From the NCBI RefSeq assembly GCF_001687325.1, contig NZ_LZRD01000007.1:63786-127785 (forward strand): a DNA stretch of 64,000 bases. Direction: 5' to 3'. The notes beneath the pieces are model-generated. The model was not told where the DNA came from. It ran no database searches and saw only the letters and a program-made list of their open reading frames with translations. This stretch comes from Streptomyces sp. PTY087I2. Lineage in GTDB: Bacteria; Actinomycetota; Actinomycetes; Streptomycetales; Streptomycetaceae. Position numbers and translations under genes: made by a program. Shown piece by piece: positions 43,761 to 53,125 of the stretch (the first letter of the stretch is position 1; every line of letters begins with the position of its first letter).

Positions 43761-44420
43761 TCAGCCGCCGAGTTCCGTGCGCCAGGCCGTGGTGTTGAGT
43801 TCGTCCATCAGCCGGATGTCGTGGCCCTCCAGCGGGAAGATCCGTACCGGGAGGCCGGGGGCGGCGGAGATGGCCAGGGCGTCGCCCTCGATGAGGTCGC
43901 CCCCCTCGGGGGTGGAGACCCAGGCGAGGATCGACTTCACGGTGAGGCCGGGGTCCAGCAGAAGCTTCTTCGGGCCCGGGTCGCTGCCGAAGTACGAGCC
44001 GTCCTCGTTGACCTTGACGGGGAGCGGGCGGCCGTCCTCGCCGAGGGCCCGGACCCAGGGGTAGCCGTCGACGGCGTAGGGCTTGCGGCCGCAGTTGGTG
44101 AGGGTGAGCACGACGGCCCGGTGCATCATCGCGGTCTCCACCGGGCCCATGTCCACCACGACCCCGGAGCGCGGGCACTTCCCGGGCGGGGCGGAGGTCG
44201 GGCCGGTCTGCGCCGGGGCGCCGTAGGAGGGCGCGTCGGCCCCCGGCGTGGGGGTCGGGGGCAGCGTCTCGGCGCGGGACGTGGAGGCGGACGGGGTGGG
44301 GTCCGGCTCCTCGCCCTCGCCGGCCGGGACCAGGAAGCCGGAGCAGCCGGTCAGCGCCATCAGCGCGGCCGCCGGCAGGGCCGCCCGGACCCGTCTCCGT
44401 ACCCGTGTGCGCTCACTCAT
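43761..44420 (-). CDS. Lipoprotein with DUF4232-like domain
   Basis: 219 aa. The signal peptide (RRRVRAALPAAALMALTGC) ends in a lipobox LTGC with Cys26 as the lipidated residue. A Pro/Thr-rich linker of about 60 residues leads to an extracytoplasmic beta domain (LTLTNCGRKPYAVDGYPWVRAL) resembling DUF4232. Function is unknown. The ATG at 44420 gives a conventional signal; an upstream start at 44462 would disturb it. Confidence 0.82.
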   Translation of the reverse strand: MSERTRVRRRVRAALPAAALMALTGCSGFLVPAGEGEEPDPTPSASTSRAETLPPTPTPGADAPSYGAPAQTGPTSAPPGKCPRSGVVVDMGPVETAMMHRAVVLTLTNCGRKPYAVDGYPWVRALGEDGRPLPVKVNEDGSYFGSDPGPKKLLLDPGLTVKSILAWVSTPEGGDLIEGDALAISAAPGLPVRIFPLEGHDIRLMDELNTTAWRTELGG

Positions 44421-44569
44421 GTCGTCCACCCCTCGCCGCGGCCGGTCGTCCGCGCGTTCGATCATGTCAGAGGTACGGCGGCGGTCGCCGCACTCTTCAG
44501 CATCCCTTGCCGTTCACCACAAGGAGATCTAAGTAGACCTTTACGGTTCCGGGCGCCGAGACTTCCCCC

Positions 44570-45451
44570 ATGACCACCACCGCACCGCGCCCCTTCGGCC
44601 GCACGCTCTGCGCCATGATCACACCCTTCACCGACGCCGGGGCCCTGGACCCGGAAGCCGCCCGCGCGCACGCCGCGCGCCTGGTGGCCGAGGGCTGCGA
44701 CGGGATCGTCCTCAGCGGCACCACGGGCGAGTCCCCCACCACGACGGACGCCGAGAAATCCGCCCTGCTGCGGGCCGTCCGGGCCGAGGTCGGCGACGGG
44801 GTGCCGCTGCTCACCGGCGTCGGCGGCCCGGACACCGCGGCCACCCTGCGCCTGGCCCGGCAGGCCGAGGAGGCGGGCGCGGACGGGCTGCTGGTGGTGA
44901 GCCCGTACTACAGCCGCCCGCAGCAGACCGCCGTGGAGGCGTACTTCCTGCGGGTGGCCGAGTCCACCGGTCTGCCGCTGATGCTGTACGACATCCCCGG
45001 CCGCACCGGCGTCCGGATCGAGCCGGAGACCCTGCTGCGGCTGGCGGAGCACCCCCGGGTGGTGGCGGTGAAGGACTGCTCCTACGACCTGCTCGGCGCG
45101 ACGAAGGTGCTGGCCCGCACCTCGCTCGCGTACTACTCGGGCAGCGAGGAGCTGAACCTTCCGCTGTACGCGGTGGGCGGCGCGGGCTATGTCAGTACGG
45201 TCGCGAACGTGGCGCCCGCCGCGATGCGGGCGCCGCTCGACGCGTTCGACGCGGGCCGCACCGACGAGGCCGCCCGGCTCAACGGCCTCACGGCCCGCCT
45301 CGTCGAGCTGATGATGGCGAGCGGGCTGCCCGGGACCGTCACGGCCAAGACCCTGCTGGACGCCGGACCGGTCCGGGAACCGCTACAGCCCGCCGGGCGC
45401 GAGGCGGCCAACGGGCTGCGGAAGGCGTACGAGGAACTCCTCGGGGCCTGA
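44570..45451 (+). CDS. dapA: 4-hydroxy-tetrahydrodipicolinate synthase
   Basis: A 293-aa Schiff-base TIM-barrel enzyme that condenses pyruvate with aspartate semialdehyde for lysine and meso-diaminopimelate. Y140 and R145 (LYDIPGRTGV), K168 (VVAVKDCS) and the SGTTGES loop at 49-55 are all present. This set separates it from the KdgD paralog at 37147. Streptomyces usually carry more than one dapA. It converges on dapD with an 8-bp gap, so two genes of one pathway lie tail to tail. Confidence 0.92.
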   Translation: MTTTAPRPFGRTLCAMITPFTDAGALDPEAARAHAARLVAEGCDGIVLSGTTGESPTTTDAEKSALLRAVRAEVGDGVPLLTGVGGPDTAATLRLARQAEEAGADGLLVVSPYYSRPQQTAVEAYFLRVAESTGLPLMLYDIPGRTGVRIEPETLLRLAEHPRVVAVKDCSYDLLGATKVLARTSLAYYSGSEELNLPLYAVGGAGYVSTVANVAPAAMRAPLDAFDAGRTDEAARLNGLTARLVELMMASGLPGTVTAKTLLDAGPVREPLQPAGREAANGLRKAYEELLGA

Positions 45452-45459
45452 GAACCGGC

Positions 45460-46458
45460 TCAGTTGTGGGCGTGCAGGACCTCGTTCAGGCCGCCCCAGA
45501 CCGCGTTGTTCGGGCGGGCCTCCACCGTGCCGGTGACCGAGTTGCGGCGGAAGAGGATGTTCGAGGCGCCGGACAGCTCGCGGGCCTTGACGACCTGGCC
45601 GTCCGGCAGCGTGACGCGCGTACCGGCGGTGACGTACAGACCGGCCTCGACGACGCACTCGTCGCCCAGCGCGATACCGACGCCCGCCTCCGCGCCGACC
45701 AGGCAGCGCTCGCCGATGATGATGCGCTCCTTGCCGCCGCCGGAGAGGGTACCCATGGTGGAGGCGCCGCCGCCGATGTCGGAGCCGTCGCCGACGACGA
45801 CGCCCGCGGAGATCCGGCCCTCGACCATGGAGGTGCCGAGCGTGCCCGCGTTGAAGTTGACGAAGCCCTCGTGCATGACGGTGGTCCCGGCGGCGAGGTG
45901 CGCGCCGAGCCGGACGCGGTCGGCGTCGGCGATGCGGACGCCCTGGGGAGCGACGTAGTCCGTCATGCGCGGGAACTTGTCGACCGAGGTGACCTGGAGG
46001 TGCAGGCCCTCGGCGCGGGCGTTGAGCCGCACCCGCTCCAGGTCGTCGACGGCGACCGGGCCGAGCGAGGTCCAGGCGACGTTGGCCAGGAAGCCGAACT
46101 GCCCGTCCAGGTTCAGCCCGTGCGGCTTGACCAGGGTGTGGCTGAGCAGGTGCAGACGCAGGTAGACGTCGTGCGCGTCGAGCGGCTTGTCGTCGAGCGA
46201 GGAAATGACCGTGGAGACGGCGACGACCTCGACGCCGCGCCGGGCATCCACACCGATGGCCTTGGCGGCGCCCTCACCGAGGCGGTTGACGGCCTCGTCC
46301 GGGGTGAGCCGCGTCGTACCGGCCGGGCCGGGCTCGGGCTTGAGCTCGGGGGCGGGGAACCAGGTGTCGAGGACGGTGCCGTCACCGGCGACGGTGGCGA
46401 GGCCGGCGGCGACGGCGCCGGTGGTACGGGAAGTGGCCTGGGAAGTCGTGTCGGTCAT
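45460..46458 (-). CDS. dapD: Tetrahydrodipicolinate N-succinyltransferase
   Basis: A 332-aa trimeric left-handed beta-helix enzyme of the actinobacterial DapD type, which succinylates tetrahydrodipicolinate in the DAP pathway. The hexapeptide region begins around [39 protein letters not shown], and [32 protein letters not shown] is the cofactor-proximal signature. The ATG at 46458 gives the typical N-terminus. It faces dapA. Confidence 0.95.
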   Translation of the reverse strand: MTDTTSQATSRTTGAVAAGLATVAGDGTVLDTWFPAPELKPEPGPAGTTRLTPDEAVNRLGEGAAKAIGVDARRGVEVVAVSTVISSLDDKPLDAHDVYLRLHLLSHTLVKPHGLNLDGQFGFLANVAWTSLGPVAVDDLERVRLNARAEGLHLQVTSVDKFPRMTDYVAPQGVRIADADRVRLGAHLAAGTTVMHEGFVNFNAGTLGTSMVEGRISAGVVVGDGSDIGGGASTMGTLSGGGKERIIIGERCLVGAEAGVGIALGDECVVEAGLYVTAGTRVTLPDGQVVKARELSGASNILFRRNSVTGTVEARPNNAVWGGLNEVLHAHN

Positions 46459-46468
46459 GGACAGAAAC

Positions 46469-47713
46469 CTAACCGGCCGGGGCCCGCTCGGGCGAACCGG
46501 TCTCAGCGTACGGCCCCTTTCCCGCCGCCCGCACCCGCTCACCGGGGCCGGGCAGCCGCCGCGCCGCCAGCACCGCTCCCCCGGCGGCCGCCGCGAGCAG
46601 GGCGCAGACCGGCCAGAGCAGAGCGGGGGCCGCCGCGTACAGAGCGGCCCCGAGCGGCGGGGCGAGCACCTGCCCGCTGATCGACGCCCCGGCGTACAGG
46701 CTCTGGAAGCGGCCCTGGGCGTGGCCCGGTGCCTGGTCGGCCACGTAGGCCGTGGCCGGGGTCTTGTAAAGGATCTCGCCGAGGGTGAGGGAGAGCATCA
46801 TGGTGACGGCGAAGAGGACGCCCGCGCCGGGGATCAGTACGGCGTAGCCGAGCCCGACGAGCAGGAGTCCGGCGCCGACGAGGCCGAGCGGGGTGCGGCG
46901 GCGCAGGGCGTGGGCGGCGGGCAGTTCGAGGCAGAGGATGACGCCGCCGTTGATGGCGAGCAGCCAGCCGTACAGCTGGGTGGTGTGCCCGTGGTCGGCG
47001 AGGAAGACCGGCAGGGTCGAGTACTGCTGCCGGTAGACGACGTCGACGACCACGATCGCGACGAGCAGCACGAGGACGGCGGGCCTGGCCCGCAGTTCGC
47101 GCCAGAGCCCCGGGGCGTCCGGGTCGTGGGAGCGCACCGCGTGGGCGCTGCCGCGGGCGGGCAGGATCCGGGCGGCGTAGAGGGCGAAGAGCAGGGTGCC
47201 GAGGCCGTCGGCGACGAAGAGCCAGTCGTACGAGAAGCGGGCGGCGACCAGCGCGCCGAGCGGCGGGCCGATGGCGAAGCCGCCGTTGGCGGCGAACCGG
47301 AAGAGGGCGAAGCTCTGGCGGCGGTTTCCGCCCTCGGGCACGGAGACCGCGACGAGGGCGGCATTGGCGGCGCGGACGACACCCGCCGCGTACTGGGCGG
47401 CCGGGAGCACCGCGTACAGGGCGGCGACCGGCAGGATGGGCAGGACGACGAGCGCCGTGCCGCTCACGCAGGCGCCGGTCAGCAGGGCGCGGCGGTGGCC
47501 GAACCGGTCGCCGAACCAGCCGCCGGTGAAGTTCCCCGCGACCAGGCCGATGCCGCCGACGCCGCTGATCACTCCGGCCTGGGTGACGCTCAGACCGCGC
47601 GGCCCGACGAGGTACACGAAGAGATAGACGAAGGTGAAGCTGACGACGGCGTTGAGAAACGCCCCGAGCGCCAGCAGCCGTACCGTCCGTGGCACTCCCC
47701 GCACCATGCCCAT
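46469..47713 (-). CDS. MFS transporter, probable drug efflux
   Basis: 414 aa with about 12 membrane helices and loop-2 motif [17 protein letters not shown]. Good GGAGGGGG ribosome site; ATGs at 47713 and 47707 are both possible. It is divergent from an HxlR-peroxiredoxin fusion with a GTTCC-N5-GGAAC site between, so induction by an oxidant or electrophile is plausible. The substrate is unknown. Confidence 0.86.
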   Translation of the reverse strand: MGMVRGVPRTVRLLALGAFLNAVVSFTFVYLFVYLVGPRGLSVTQAGVISGVGGIGLVAGNFTGGWFGDRFGHRRALLTGACVSGTALVVLPILPVAALYAVLPAAQYAAGVVRAANAALVAVSVPEGGNRRQSFALFRFAANGGFAIGPPLGALVAARFSYDWLFVADGLGTLLFALYAARILPARGSAHAVRSHDPDAPGLWRELRARPAVLVLLVAIVVVDVVYRQQYSTLPVFLADHGHTTQLYGWLLAINGGVILCLELPAAHALRRRTPLGLVGAGLLLVGLGYAVLIPGAGVLFAVTMMLSLTLGEILYKTPATAYVADQAPGHAQGRFQSLYAGASISGQVLAPPLGAALYAAAPALLWPVCALLAAAAGGAVLAARRLPGPGERVRAAGKGPYAETGSPERAPAG

Positions 47714-47759
47714 CCCCCGCCCCCTCCGTACGACTCCTGACGACTGCTGCGTGCAGTGA

Positions 47760-47774
47760 GTTCCTTATTGGAAC
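47760..47774. promoter_or_regulatory. Candidate HxlR operator
   Basis: GTTCCTTATTGGAAC is a GTTCC/GGAAC palindrome with a 5-bp centre in the divergent MFS/HxlR region. Confidence 0.55.
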
Positions 47775-47860
47775 GGACTATGGCAGCATGATTCCATCGG
47801 GGTCAACCGAAAGGCCCCGGGCGGAGTGGGGCGGACGGCGGCCACAACCGGAGGAACGAC

Positions 47861-48739
47861 ATGCCCCAGCGCACGAGCCTTGCCGACGCCGACTGCTCGA
47901 TCGCCCAGGCGCTCGACGTCGTGGGCGACTGGTGGACGCTGCTGATCGTGCGGGACACCGCGCGCGGGGTGCACCGGTTCGACGCGCTCCAGCGGGAGTT
48001 GGGCGTCTCGCGCAAGGTGCTGACCGAGCGGCTGCGGCTGCTGGTCGACGCCGGTGTGCTGACGCGGGAGCCGTATCAGGACCGTCCGGTCCGGTACGAG
48101 TACCGCCTCACCCCGCGCGGCCGGGCCCTGCTGCCCGTGCTGATCGCGCTCCAGGACTGGGGCGACACCTGGGTGCTGGGAGAAGGGGAGACGATGGCGA
48201 CGACGACGGAGGCCTCGCAGGAGGCGGCCCGGGTGCGGGCGCTCACGGGGACGCGGCTGCCGGAGCTGTTGCTGCCGGGGGACGACGGCCGGCTCCGCGA
48301 CCCGGTCGCCGACACCCCGTACACCGTCCTGTACTGCTTCCCCAGCGCCTACGCCACCCGCGACGCCTATCCGCCGGGCTGGGCGGGGATCCCGGGGGCG
48401 AGCGGCTGCACCCTCGAATCGTGCACGTACCGCGACCAGCTGGCCGAGTTCACGGCGGCGGGCGCGACGGTGCACGGGGTGTCCGCGCAGCGCCCGGACG
48501 AGCAGCGCGCGTTCGCGGAGAAGGAGGGGCTGCGCTTCCCGCTGCTCTCGGACGCGGACCTGGCCCTGACGGCGGCGCTGCGGCTGCCGACGTTCCGGGC
48601 GGCGGGCGTGAGCAGGCTCAAGCGGCTGACGCTGGTGGTGGACCGGGAGCGGACGATCCGCGAGGTGCTGTACCCGATCACGGACATCGGGGCGAGCGTG
48701 CGGGAGGCGCTGGAAGCGGTGCGCCGGGGGACGGACTGA
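47861..48739 (+). CDS. HxlR-type regulator fused to a peroxiredoxin domain
   Basis: 292 aa in one frame. Residues 1-110 are an HxlR winged helix (CSIAQALDVVGDWWTLLIVRD, LGVSRKVLTERLRLLVDAGVL, YRLTPRGRAL) with the N-terminal Cys12 that HxlR proteins often use for redox sensing. Residues about 125-290 are a PrxQ/BCP-like thioredoxin fold with Cys183 and Cys188 (GASGCTLESCTYRDQ), the CxxxxC spacing of PrxQ. The usual Pro directly before the first Cys is Ser-Gly here. A peroxidase joined to a DNA-binding domain suggests a self-contained redox switch, perhaps controlling the divergent MFS pump. Confidence 0.85.
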   Translation: MPQRTSLADADCSIAQALDVVGDWWTLLIVRDTARGVHRFDALQRELGVSRKVLTERLRLLVDAGVLTREPYQDRPVRYEYRLTPRGRALLPVLIALQDWGDTWVLGEGETMATTTEASQEAARVRALTGTRLPELLLPGDDGRLRDPVADTPYTVLYCFPSAYATRDAYPPGWAGIPGASGCTLESCTYRDQLAEFTAAGATVHGVSAQRPDEQRAFAEKEGLRFPLLSDADLALTAALRLPTFRAAGVSRLKRLTLVVDRERTIREVLYPITDIGASVREALEAVRRGTD

Positions 48740-48809
48740 GCGGAGGCGTTCCGAACGCGGTCAGGCACCGTCGCCCGCGGAGCGGAACCGGGCCGGTCCG
48801 ACCCGCCGG

Positions 48810-49379
48810 TCAGGCGCCCCCGCCCGCCACGATCCGTTCCAGCATCACGCGCGTGTACGGCGCGTCGAACGTGCCCCCGGTCAGCAGGACCTGGAGGCAG
48901 ACGCCGTCCATCAGCGCCACGAGGGCCCGCGCGGTCTCCTCATCGGTGCGCCGGGACAGCAGCGCGACGGCCTCCTCGGTCCACTCGGCCGCGACGGGGC
49001 GCAGCGCGGGGCGGCGCAGGGCCGCGAGGTACAGCTCGTACTCCAGCTCGATCGCCCCGCGTTCGCCCGCGAACCACCGGTCGAGCAGCCGGGTCAGCTC
49101 CGCCGCGAGGTCCGCCTCCGGCTCGTCCCCGTCAGTCTCCGTACCGTCGAAGACTCCGCTGGAGCGCAGCGCCTGGACGAAGTTCTCGTTGCAGCGGCGC
49201 AGGGCGGCGACGAGGAGTTCGTCGAGCGAGGCGAAGTGGTACGTGGTCGAGCCGAGCGGCACGTCGGCCGCGGCGGCCACGGTGCGGTGGCTGAGCCCGG
49301 CTATGCCGTCGGCCGCGATCACGGCCAGCGCCGCGTCGATGATCCGCGTCCGCCGCCCGGGGTCGTACCGGCGGGCCAT
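48810..49379 (-). CDS. TetR family transcriptional regulator
   Basis: 189 aa. HTH: RTRIIDAALAVIAADGIAGLSHRTVAAAADVPLGSTTYHFASLDELLVAAL. The ligand domain is helical and variable. The ATG at 49379 shares a base with the stop of the SMR pump gene, so the two form one unit and the regulator very likely represses it through the palindromes at 49707-49741. Confidence 0.9.
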   Translation of the reverse strand: MARRYDPGRRTRIIDAALAVIAADGIAGLSHRTVAAAADVPLGSTTYHFASLDELLVAALRRCNENFVQALRSSGVFDGTETDGDEPEADLAAELTRLLDRWFAGERGAIELEYELYLAALRRPALRPVAAEWTEEAVALLSRRTDEETARALVALMDGVCLQVLLTGGTFDAPYTRVMLERIVAGGGA

Positions 49380-49705
49380 CAGTGGGCCCCTCCCAGATTG
49401 AGGACGACGACCCCGGCGACGATCAGGGCGATGCCCGCGATCTTGACCAGGCTGCTGGACTCCCCGAGGAAGATGATCCCGATGAGGGCGACGGCCGCGG
49501 TGCCGACGCCGGCCCAGATGGCGTACGCGGTGCCCACGGAGAGCGTCTTGAGGGTCTGGGCGAGCAGGGTGAAGGCGATGAGGTAGCCCACCACGGTGCC
49601 GAGCGAGGGCCAGAGCCGGGTGAAGCCCTCGCTGTACTTCATGGCCGTCGTCCCGGCCACCTCCGCCGCGATGGCGCCGGCGAGCAGTCCGTATGCGTAT
49701 CCCAT
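49379..49705 (-). CDS. Small multidrug resistance (SMR) efflux pump
   Basis: 108 aa with four membrane helices. The essential membrane Glu is in YGLLAGAIAAEVAGTTAMKYSEGFTRLWPS, and GTAYAIWAGVGTAAVALIGIIFLGES is the EmrE/QacE core. SMR dimers exchange protons for cationic drugs. It is followed by and coupled to a TetR gene. The ATG at 49705 is chosen over an upstream start at 49723. Confidence 0.93.
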   Translation of the reverse strand: MGYAYGLLAGAIAAEVAGTTAMKYSEGFTRLWPSLGTVVGYLIAFTLLAQTLKTLSVGTAYAIWAGVGTAAVALIGIIFLGESSSLVKIAGIALIVAGVVVLNLGGAH

Positions 49706-49706
49706 G

Positions 49707-49741
49707 TGTACGACTGTACCCAACGTTACGTACGGCCGTAC
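49707..49741. promoter_or_regulatory. Candidate TetR operators upstream of the SMR pump
   Basis: GTACGGCCGTAC (49730-49741) is a perfect 12-bp palindrome, and TGTACGACTGTACC (49707-49720) repeats the GTAC elements. Both lie directly upstream of the SMR start. Confidence 0.5.
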
Positions 49742-49828
49742 ATATCATCGGCCCGCGTCGGGGGCGCTACGGTGTGCCGACTGAACGAACGGCCCGGCCG
49801 ACCGGGCCGACGACTCGACGGAGACGCA

Positions 49829-50974
49829 GTGGCGCAGGACGCAGGGTGGGGCGGTGGCCCGTACGGGGGCGCGCCCCACGGTGGGGGGCCCTTCCACGGG
49901 GGCGCGCAGGGACCGGGCGGCGGCTGGCACGGCGGATGGGCCGCACCGCCCAAGCCCGGGGTGATACCCCTGGCGCCGCTGAGGATCTCGGACATGCTCA
50001 GCGGCGCCTTCTCGACGCTCGGCCGGTACTGGAAGCCGCTGATCGGCATGGCGCTGACGCTGTTCGGCGCGGCGACGCTCGTGATGATCCTCGCGCTGGT
50101 GGTGGCGGCCTCCGCCGTCGCGACCCAGTGGGACGAGCTGACGTCCCCGGGGTCTCCGGACGCGGCGCAACTGGTCCCGCTGGGCGTCGCGTTCGGTGTG
50201 CTGATGGTCCTCGGCATGATCACCTATCTGCTGGCGTCGGCCGTGGTGCAGGCGGCGGTGCCCGTCGTGCTCCAGGAGGCCGTCCTGGGCCGCCCGATCC
50301 GCTTCGGGGAGGTCTGGAAGCGGGCGTGGGCGCGGGTCTGGTCGATCATCGGCACGGTGTTCCTGACCGGGCTGATCATGATCGTCCCGCTGGCGCTCTT
50401 CCTGGCCGGTTTCGCCGGGCTGATGATCTACGCGATCTCGCTGGGCGACGAGGACGGCATGGTGCCGCTGATCGTCGTCGGGCTCATCGGCGCGCTGCTC
50501 ATCGGCCCGTTCGCGGTCTGGCTCTGGGTGCGGTTCTCACTGGCCCCGACGGTCGTGGTCTTCGAGCACCAGCGCCCGGTCGCGGCCCTGCGCCGCTCGG
50601 CCCAGCTGGTGCGCGGCACCTGGTGGCGGGTCTTCGGCGTCGGGCTGCTCGCCTACGTACTCGCGTCCATGATCGGCTACCTGATCCAGATGCCGTTCCA
50701 GATGGTCGGCATGGTCCCCGGCCTGTTCGAACCCGAGGACATGGGCGCCGACCCGACCGGCGGGGAGCTCATCGCCCTGTTCGGCGGTCTGCTCCTGCTG
50801 TCGTTCCTCAGCCAGCTGATCGCCCAGCTGTTCACGGCGATCTTCCCGCCGCTGGTGGTCGGCCTGCTCTACGTCGACCTCCGCATGCGTTCGGAGAACC
50901 TGGGCCCGGTCCTGGCCGAGGCGGCGGGAGCGACGCTGCCCGAGCAGTACGGGCCGCCACCCGCCCACGTCTGA
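49829..50974 (+). CDS. Multi-pass membrane protein with Gly-rich N-terminus
   Basis: 381 aa from a GTG preceded by GGAG. The first 45 residues are Gly/His/Pro-rich and cytoplasmic. Then MLSGAFSTLGRYWKPLIGMAL and about six to seven membrane helices resemble the glycerophosphodiesterase-associated membrane domain found in many actinobacterial proteins. No catalytic motif is seen. Function is unknown. Confidence 0.78.
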   Translation: MAQDAGWGGGPYGGAPHGGGPFHGGAQGPGGGWHGGWAAPPKPGVIPLAPLRISDMLSGAFSTLGRYWKPLIGMALTLFGAATLVMILALVVAASAVATQWDELTSPGSPDAAQLVPLGVAFGVLMVLGMITYLLASAVVQAAVPVVLQEAVLGRPIRFGEVWKRAWARVWSIIGTVFLTGLIMIVPLALFLAGFAGLMIYAISLGDEDGMVPLIVVGLIGALLIGPFAVWLWVRFSLAPTVVVFEHQRPVAALRRSAQLVRGTWWRVFGVGLLAYVLASMIGYLIQMPFQMVGMVPGLFEPEDMGADPTGGELIALFGGLLLLSFLSQLIAQLFTAIFPPLVVGLLYVDLRMRSENLGPVLAEAAGATLPEQYGPPPAHV

Positions 50975-50991
50975 CGACCCGCCGCACGGGA

Positions 50992-51032
50992 AACGGCCGT
51001 GCCCGCCAGGATTCCTGGCGGGCACGGCCGTT
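50992..51032. terminator. Bidirectional terminator between membrane protein and suf operon
   Basis: 19-bp perfect arms (AACGGCCGTGCCCGCCAGG and complement) around ATT, placed between two convergent genes. Confidence 0.92.
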
Positions 51033-51055
51033 CATCGCTCTCCGGGAGCGCGGGA

Positions 51056-51394
51056 TCAGACGTTGAACCCCAGCGCGCGGAGCTGCTCGCGTCCGTCGTC
51101 GGTGATCTTGTCCGGGCCCCACGGCGGCATCCAGACCCAGTTGATCCGGAGCTCGTTGACGATGCCGTCCGTGGCGGACTTCGCCTGGTCCTCGATGACG
51201 TCGGTCAGCGGGCAGGCCGCGGACGTCAGGGTCATGTCGAGGGTGGCGATGTTGGCGTCGTCGACGTGGATGCCGTAGATCAGGCCCAGGTTGACGACGT
51301 CGATGCCCAGCTCGGGGTCGACGACGTCGTACAGCGCCTCGCGGACCTCCTCCTCGGAGGCCGGCTTCATGGTCGCGGTCTCGTTGTCGCTCAT
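51056..51394 (-). CDS. sufT: SufT-like metal-sulfur cluster assembly factor (MIP18/DUF59)
   Basis: 112 aa. VREALYDVVDPELGIDVVNLGLIYGI and the Cys in MTLTSAACPLTDVIEDQAKSA define the MIP18/PaaD-like family that helps mature Fe-S proteins. WMPPWGPDKITDDGREQLRALGF is the usual C-terminus. It is the last gene of the suf operon and overlaps sufU by 4 bp. Confidence 0.9.
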   Translation of the reverse strand: MSDNETATMKPASEEEVREALYDVVDPELGIDVVNLGLIYGIHVDDANIATLDMTLTSAACPLTDVIEDQAKSATDGIVNELRINWVWMPPWGPDKITDDGREQLRALGFNV

Positions 51395-51846
51395 GCGGTC
51401 TTCCCTTCGGACAGCGCCTTGGCCGTCGCGTCCTTCCACGCCATCCAGCTCAGCAGCGCGCACTTGACCCGGGCGGGGTACTTCGAGACGCCGGCGAACG
51501 CGACGGCGTCCTCCAGCACCTCCTCCATCGCGTCGTCCGGCTCCAGCTGGCCCTTGGACTGCATCAGCTCCAGGAAGGCGTCCTGGATCTTCTGCGCCTG
51601 GGACAGCTCCTTGCCGACGAGCAGCTCGTTCAGCACGGAGGCGGAGGCCTGGCTGATGGAGCAGCCCTGGCCCTCGTAGCTCACGTCGGCGATGGTCTCG
51701 CCGTCGTACTTCACGCGGAGCGTGATCTCGTCGCCGCACGTCGGGTTGACGTGGTGCACCTCGGCGTCGCCGTCCCGCAGGCCGCGCCCGTGGGGGTGCT
51801 TGTAGTGGTCCAGGATCACTTCCTGGTACATCGAATCAAGCTTCAC
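51391..51846 (-). CDS. sufU: SufU zinc-dependent sulfurtransferase
   Basis: 151 aa. SufU accepts persulfide sulfur from SufS and hands it to SufBCD. Zn/Cys ligands are seen in NPTCGDEITL, YEGQGCSISQAS and ARVKCALLSW. I chose the GTG (KLDSMYQEVILDHYKHP) 10 bp after the sufS stop, with GAGGG upstream; an ATG six codons later is possible. Confidence 0.94.
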   Translation of the reverse strand: MKLDSMYQEVILDHYKHPHGRGLRDGDAEVHHVNPTCGDEITLRVKYDGETIADVSYEGQGCSISQASASVLNELLVGKELSQAQKIQDAFLELMQSKGQLEPDDAMEEVLEDAVAFAGVSKYPARVKCALLSWMAWKDATAKALSEGKTA

Positions 51847-51856
51847 CGTTACGCCC

Positions 51857-53125
51857 TCAGCCGAAGAAGTTCCGTACGTGCTCCAGGCCGTCCACCAAGG
51901 CGTCGACCTCGGCGGGCGTGGAGTACAGATAGAACGACGCTCGCGTCGTCGCGGGAATTCCGTACCGCAGGCAGACCGGGCGGGCGCAGTGGTGGCCGAC
52001 CCGGACGGCGACGCCCTGCTCGTCGAGGACCTGGCCCACGTCGTGCGGGTGGATGTCGCCGAGCGTGAAGGAGATCGCCGCACCGCGGTCCTCGGCCGTC
52101 GTCGGACCGATGATCCGCAGGTCGGGGACCTCCAGCAGACGCTTCAGCGCGTACTCGGTGATCGCCTTCTCGTGCTGGTGGATCTTCTCCATGCCGATCG
52201 AGGTGAGGTAGTCCACGGCCGCGCCGAGGCCGACGGCCTGGGCGATCGGGGGCGTACCGGCCTCGAACTTGTGCGGCGCGGGGGCGTACGTCGACGAGTG
52301 CATCGACACGGTCTCGATCATCTCGCCGCCGCCGAGGAACGGAGGCAGGTCCTCCAGGAGCTCCTGCCGTCCCCACAGCACGCCGATGCCGGTCGGGCCG
52401 ACCATCTTGTGGCCGGTGAAGGCCACGAAGTCCGCCTGGAGCGCCTGCACGTCGAGCACCATGTGCGGGGCCGCCTGCGAGGCGTCGATGCATACCAGCG
52501 CGCCGACCTGCTGGGCGCGGCGGATGATCCGCTCGACCGGGTTGACCGTGCCCATGATGTTGGAGACCAGCGTGAAGGAGACGATCTTCGTCTTCTCGGT
52601 GATGATCTCGTCGATGTTCGACAGGTCGAGCCGGCCGTCGTCGGTGATGCCGAACCACTTCAGCTTCGCGCCGGTGCGCTGCGCGAGCAGCTGCCACGGC
52701 ACGATGTTGGAGTGGTGCTCCATCTCCGTGGTGACGATCTCCGTGTCGCGGTCCACCCGATAGGGCTCGTCCGCCCAGCCGAGCATGTTCGCCACGAGGT
52801 TCAGCGACTCCGAGGCGTTCTTCGTGAAGATCACCTCGTCACGGCTGGGTGCGTTGATGAAGGCGGCGACCTTGTCGCGGGCGCCCTCGTACAGCGCGGT
52901 GGCCTCCTCGGCGATCGTGTAGACGCCGCGGTGCACGTTCGCGTTGTGGCGTTCGTAGTACGCGTTCAGCGCGTCGAGGACCTGGCGCGGCTTCTGCGAG
53001 GTCGCCGCGGAGTCCAGGTACACGACCTTCTTGCCGTCGTGGACCGTGCGGTCCAGGAGCGGGAAGTCCTTGCGGATCGCCTCGGTGTCGAGGAGGCCGG
53101 AGAGCCCCTGTCGGGCGTCAGTCAC
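51857..53125 (-). CDS. sufS: Cysteine desulfurase
   Basis: A 422-aa type II desulfurase that makes persulfide sulfur from cysteine. PLP lysine in FVAFTGHKMVGPTGIGVLWG, catalytic Cys in VAVRVGHHCARPVCLRYGIPATTRASF, and the SufS-typical EMEHHSNIVPWQLLAQRTGA are all present. It starts with GTG and overlaps sufC by 4 bp. Confidence 0.96.
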   Translation of the reverse strand: MTDARQGLSGLLDTEAIRKDFPLLDRTVHDGKKVVYLDSAATSQKPRQVLDALNAYYERHNANVHRGVYTIAEEATALYEGARDKVAAFINAPSRDEVIFTKNASESLNLVANMLGWADEPYRVDRDTEIVTTEMEHHSNIVPWQLLAQRTGAKLKWFGITDDGRLDLSNIDEIITEKTKIVSFTLVSNIMGTVNPVERIIRRAQQVGALVCIDASQAAPHMVLDVQALQADFVAFTGHKMVGPTGIGVLWGRQELLEDLPPFLGGGEMIETVSMHSSTYAPAPHKFEAGTPPIAQAVGLGAAVDYLTSIGMEKIHQHEKAITEYALKRLLEVPDLRIIGPTTAEDRGAAISFTLGDIHPHDVGQVLDEQGVAVRVGHHCARPVCLRYGIPATTRASFYLYSTPAEVDALVDGLEHVRNFFG

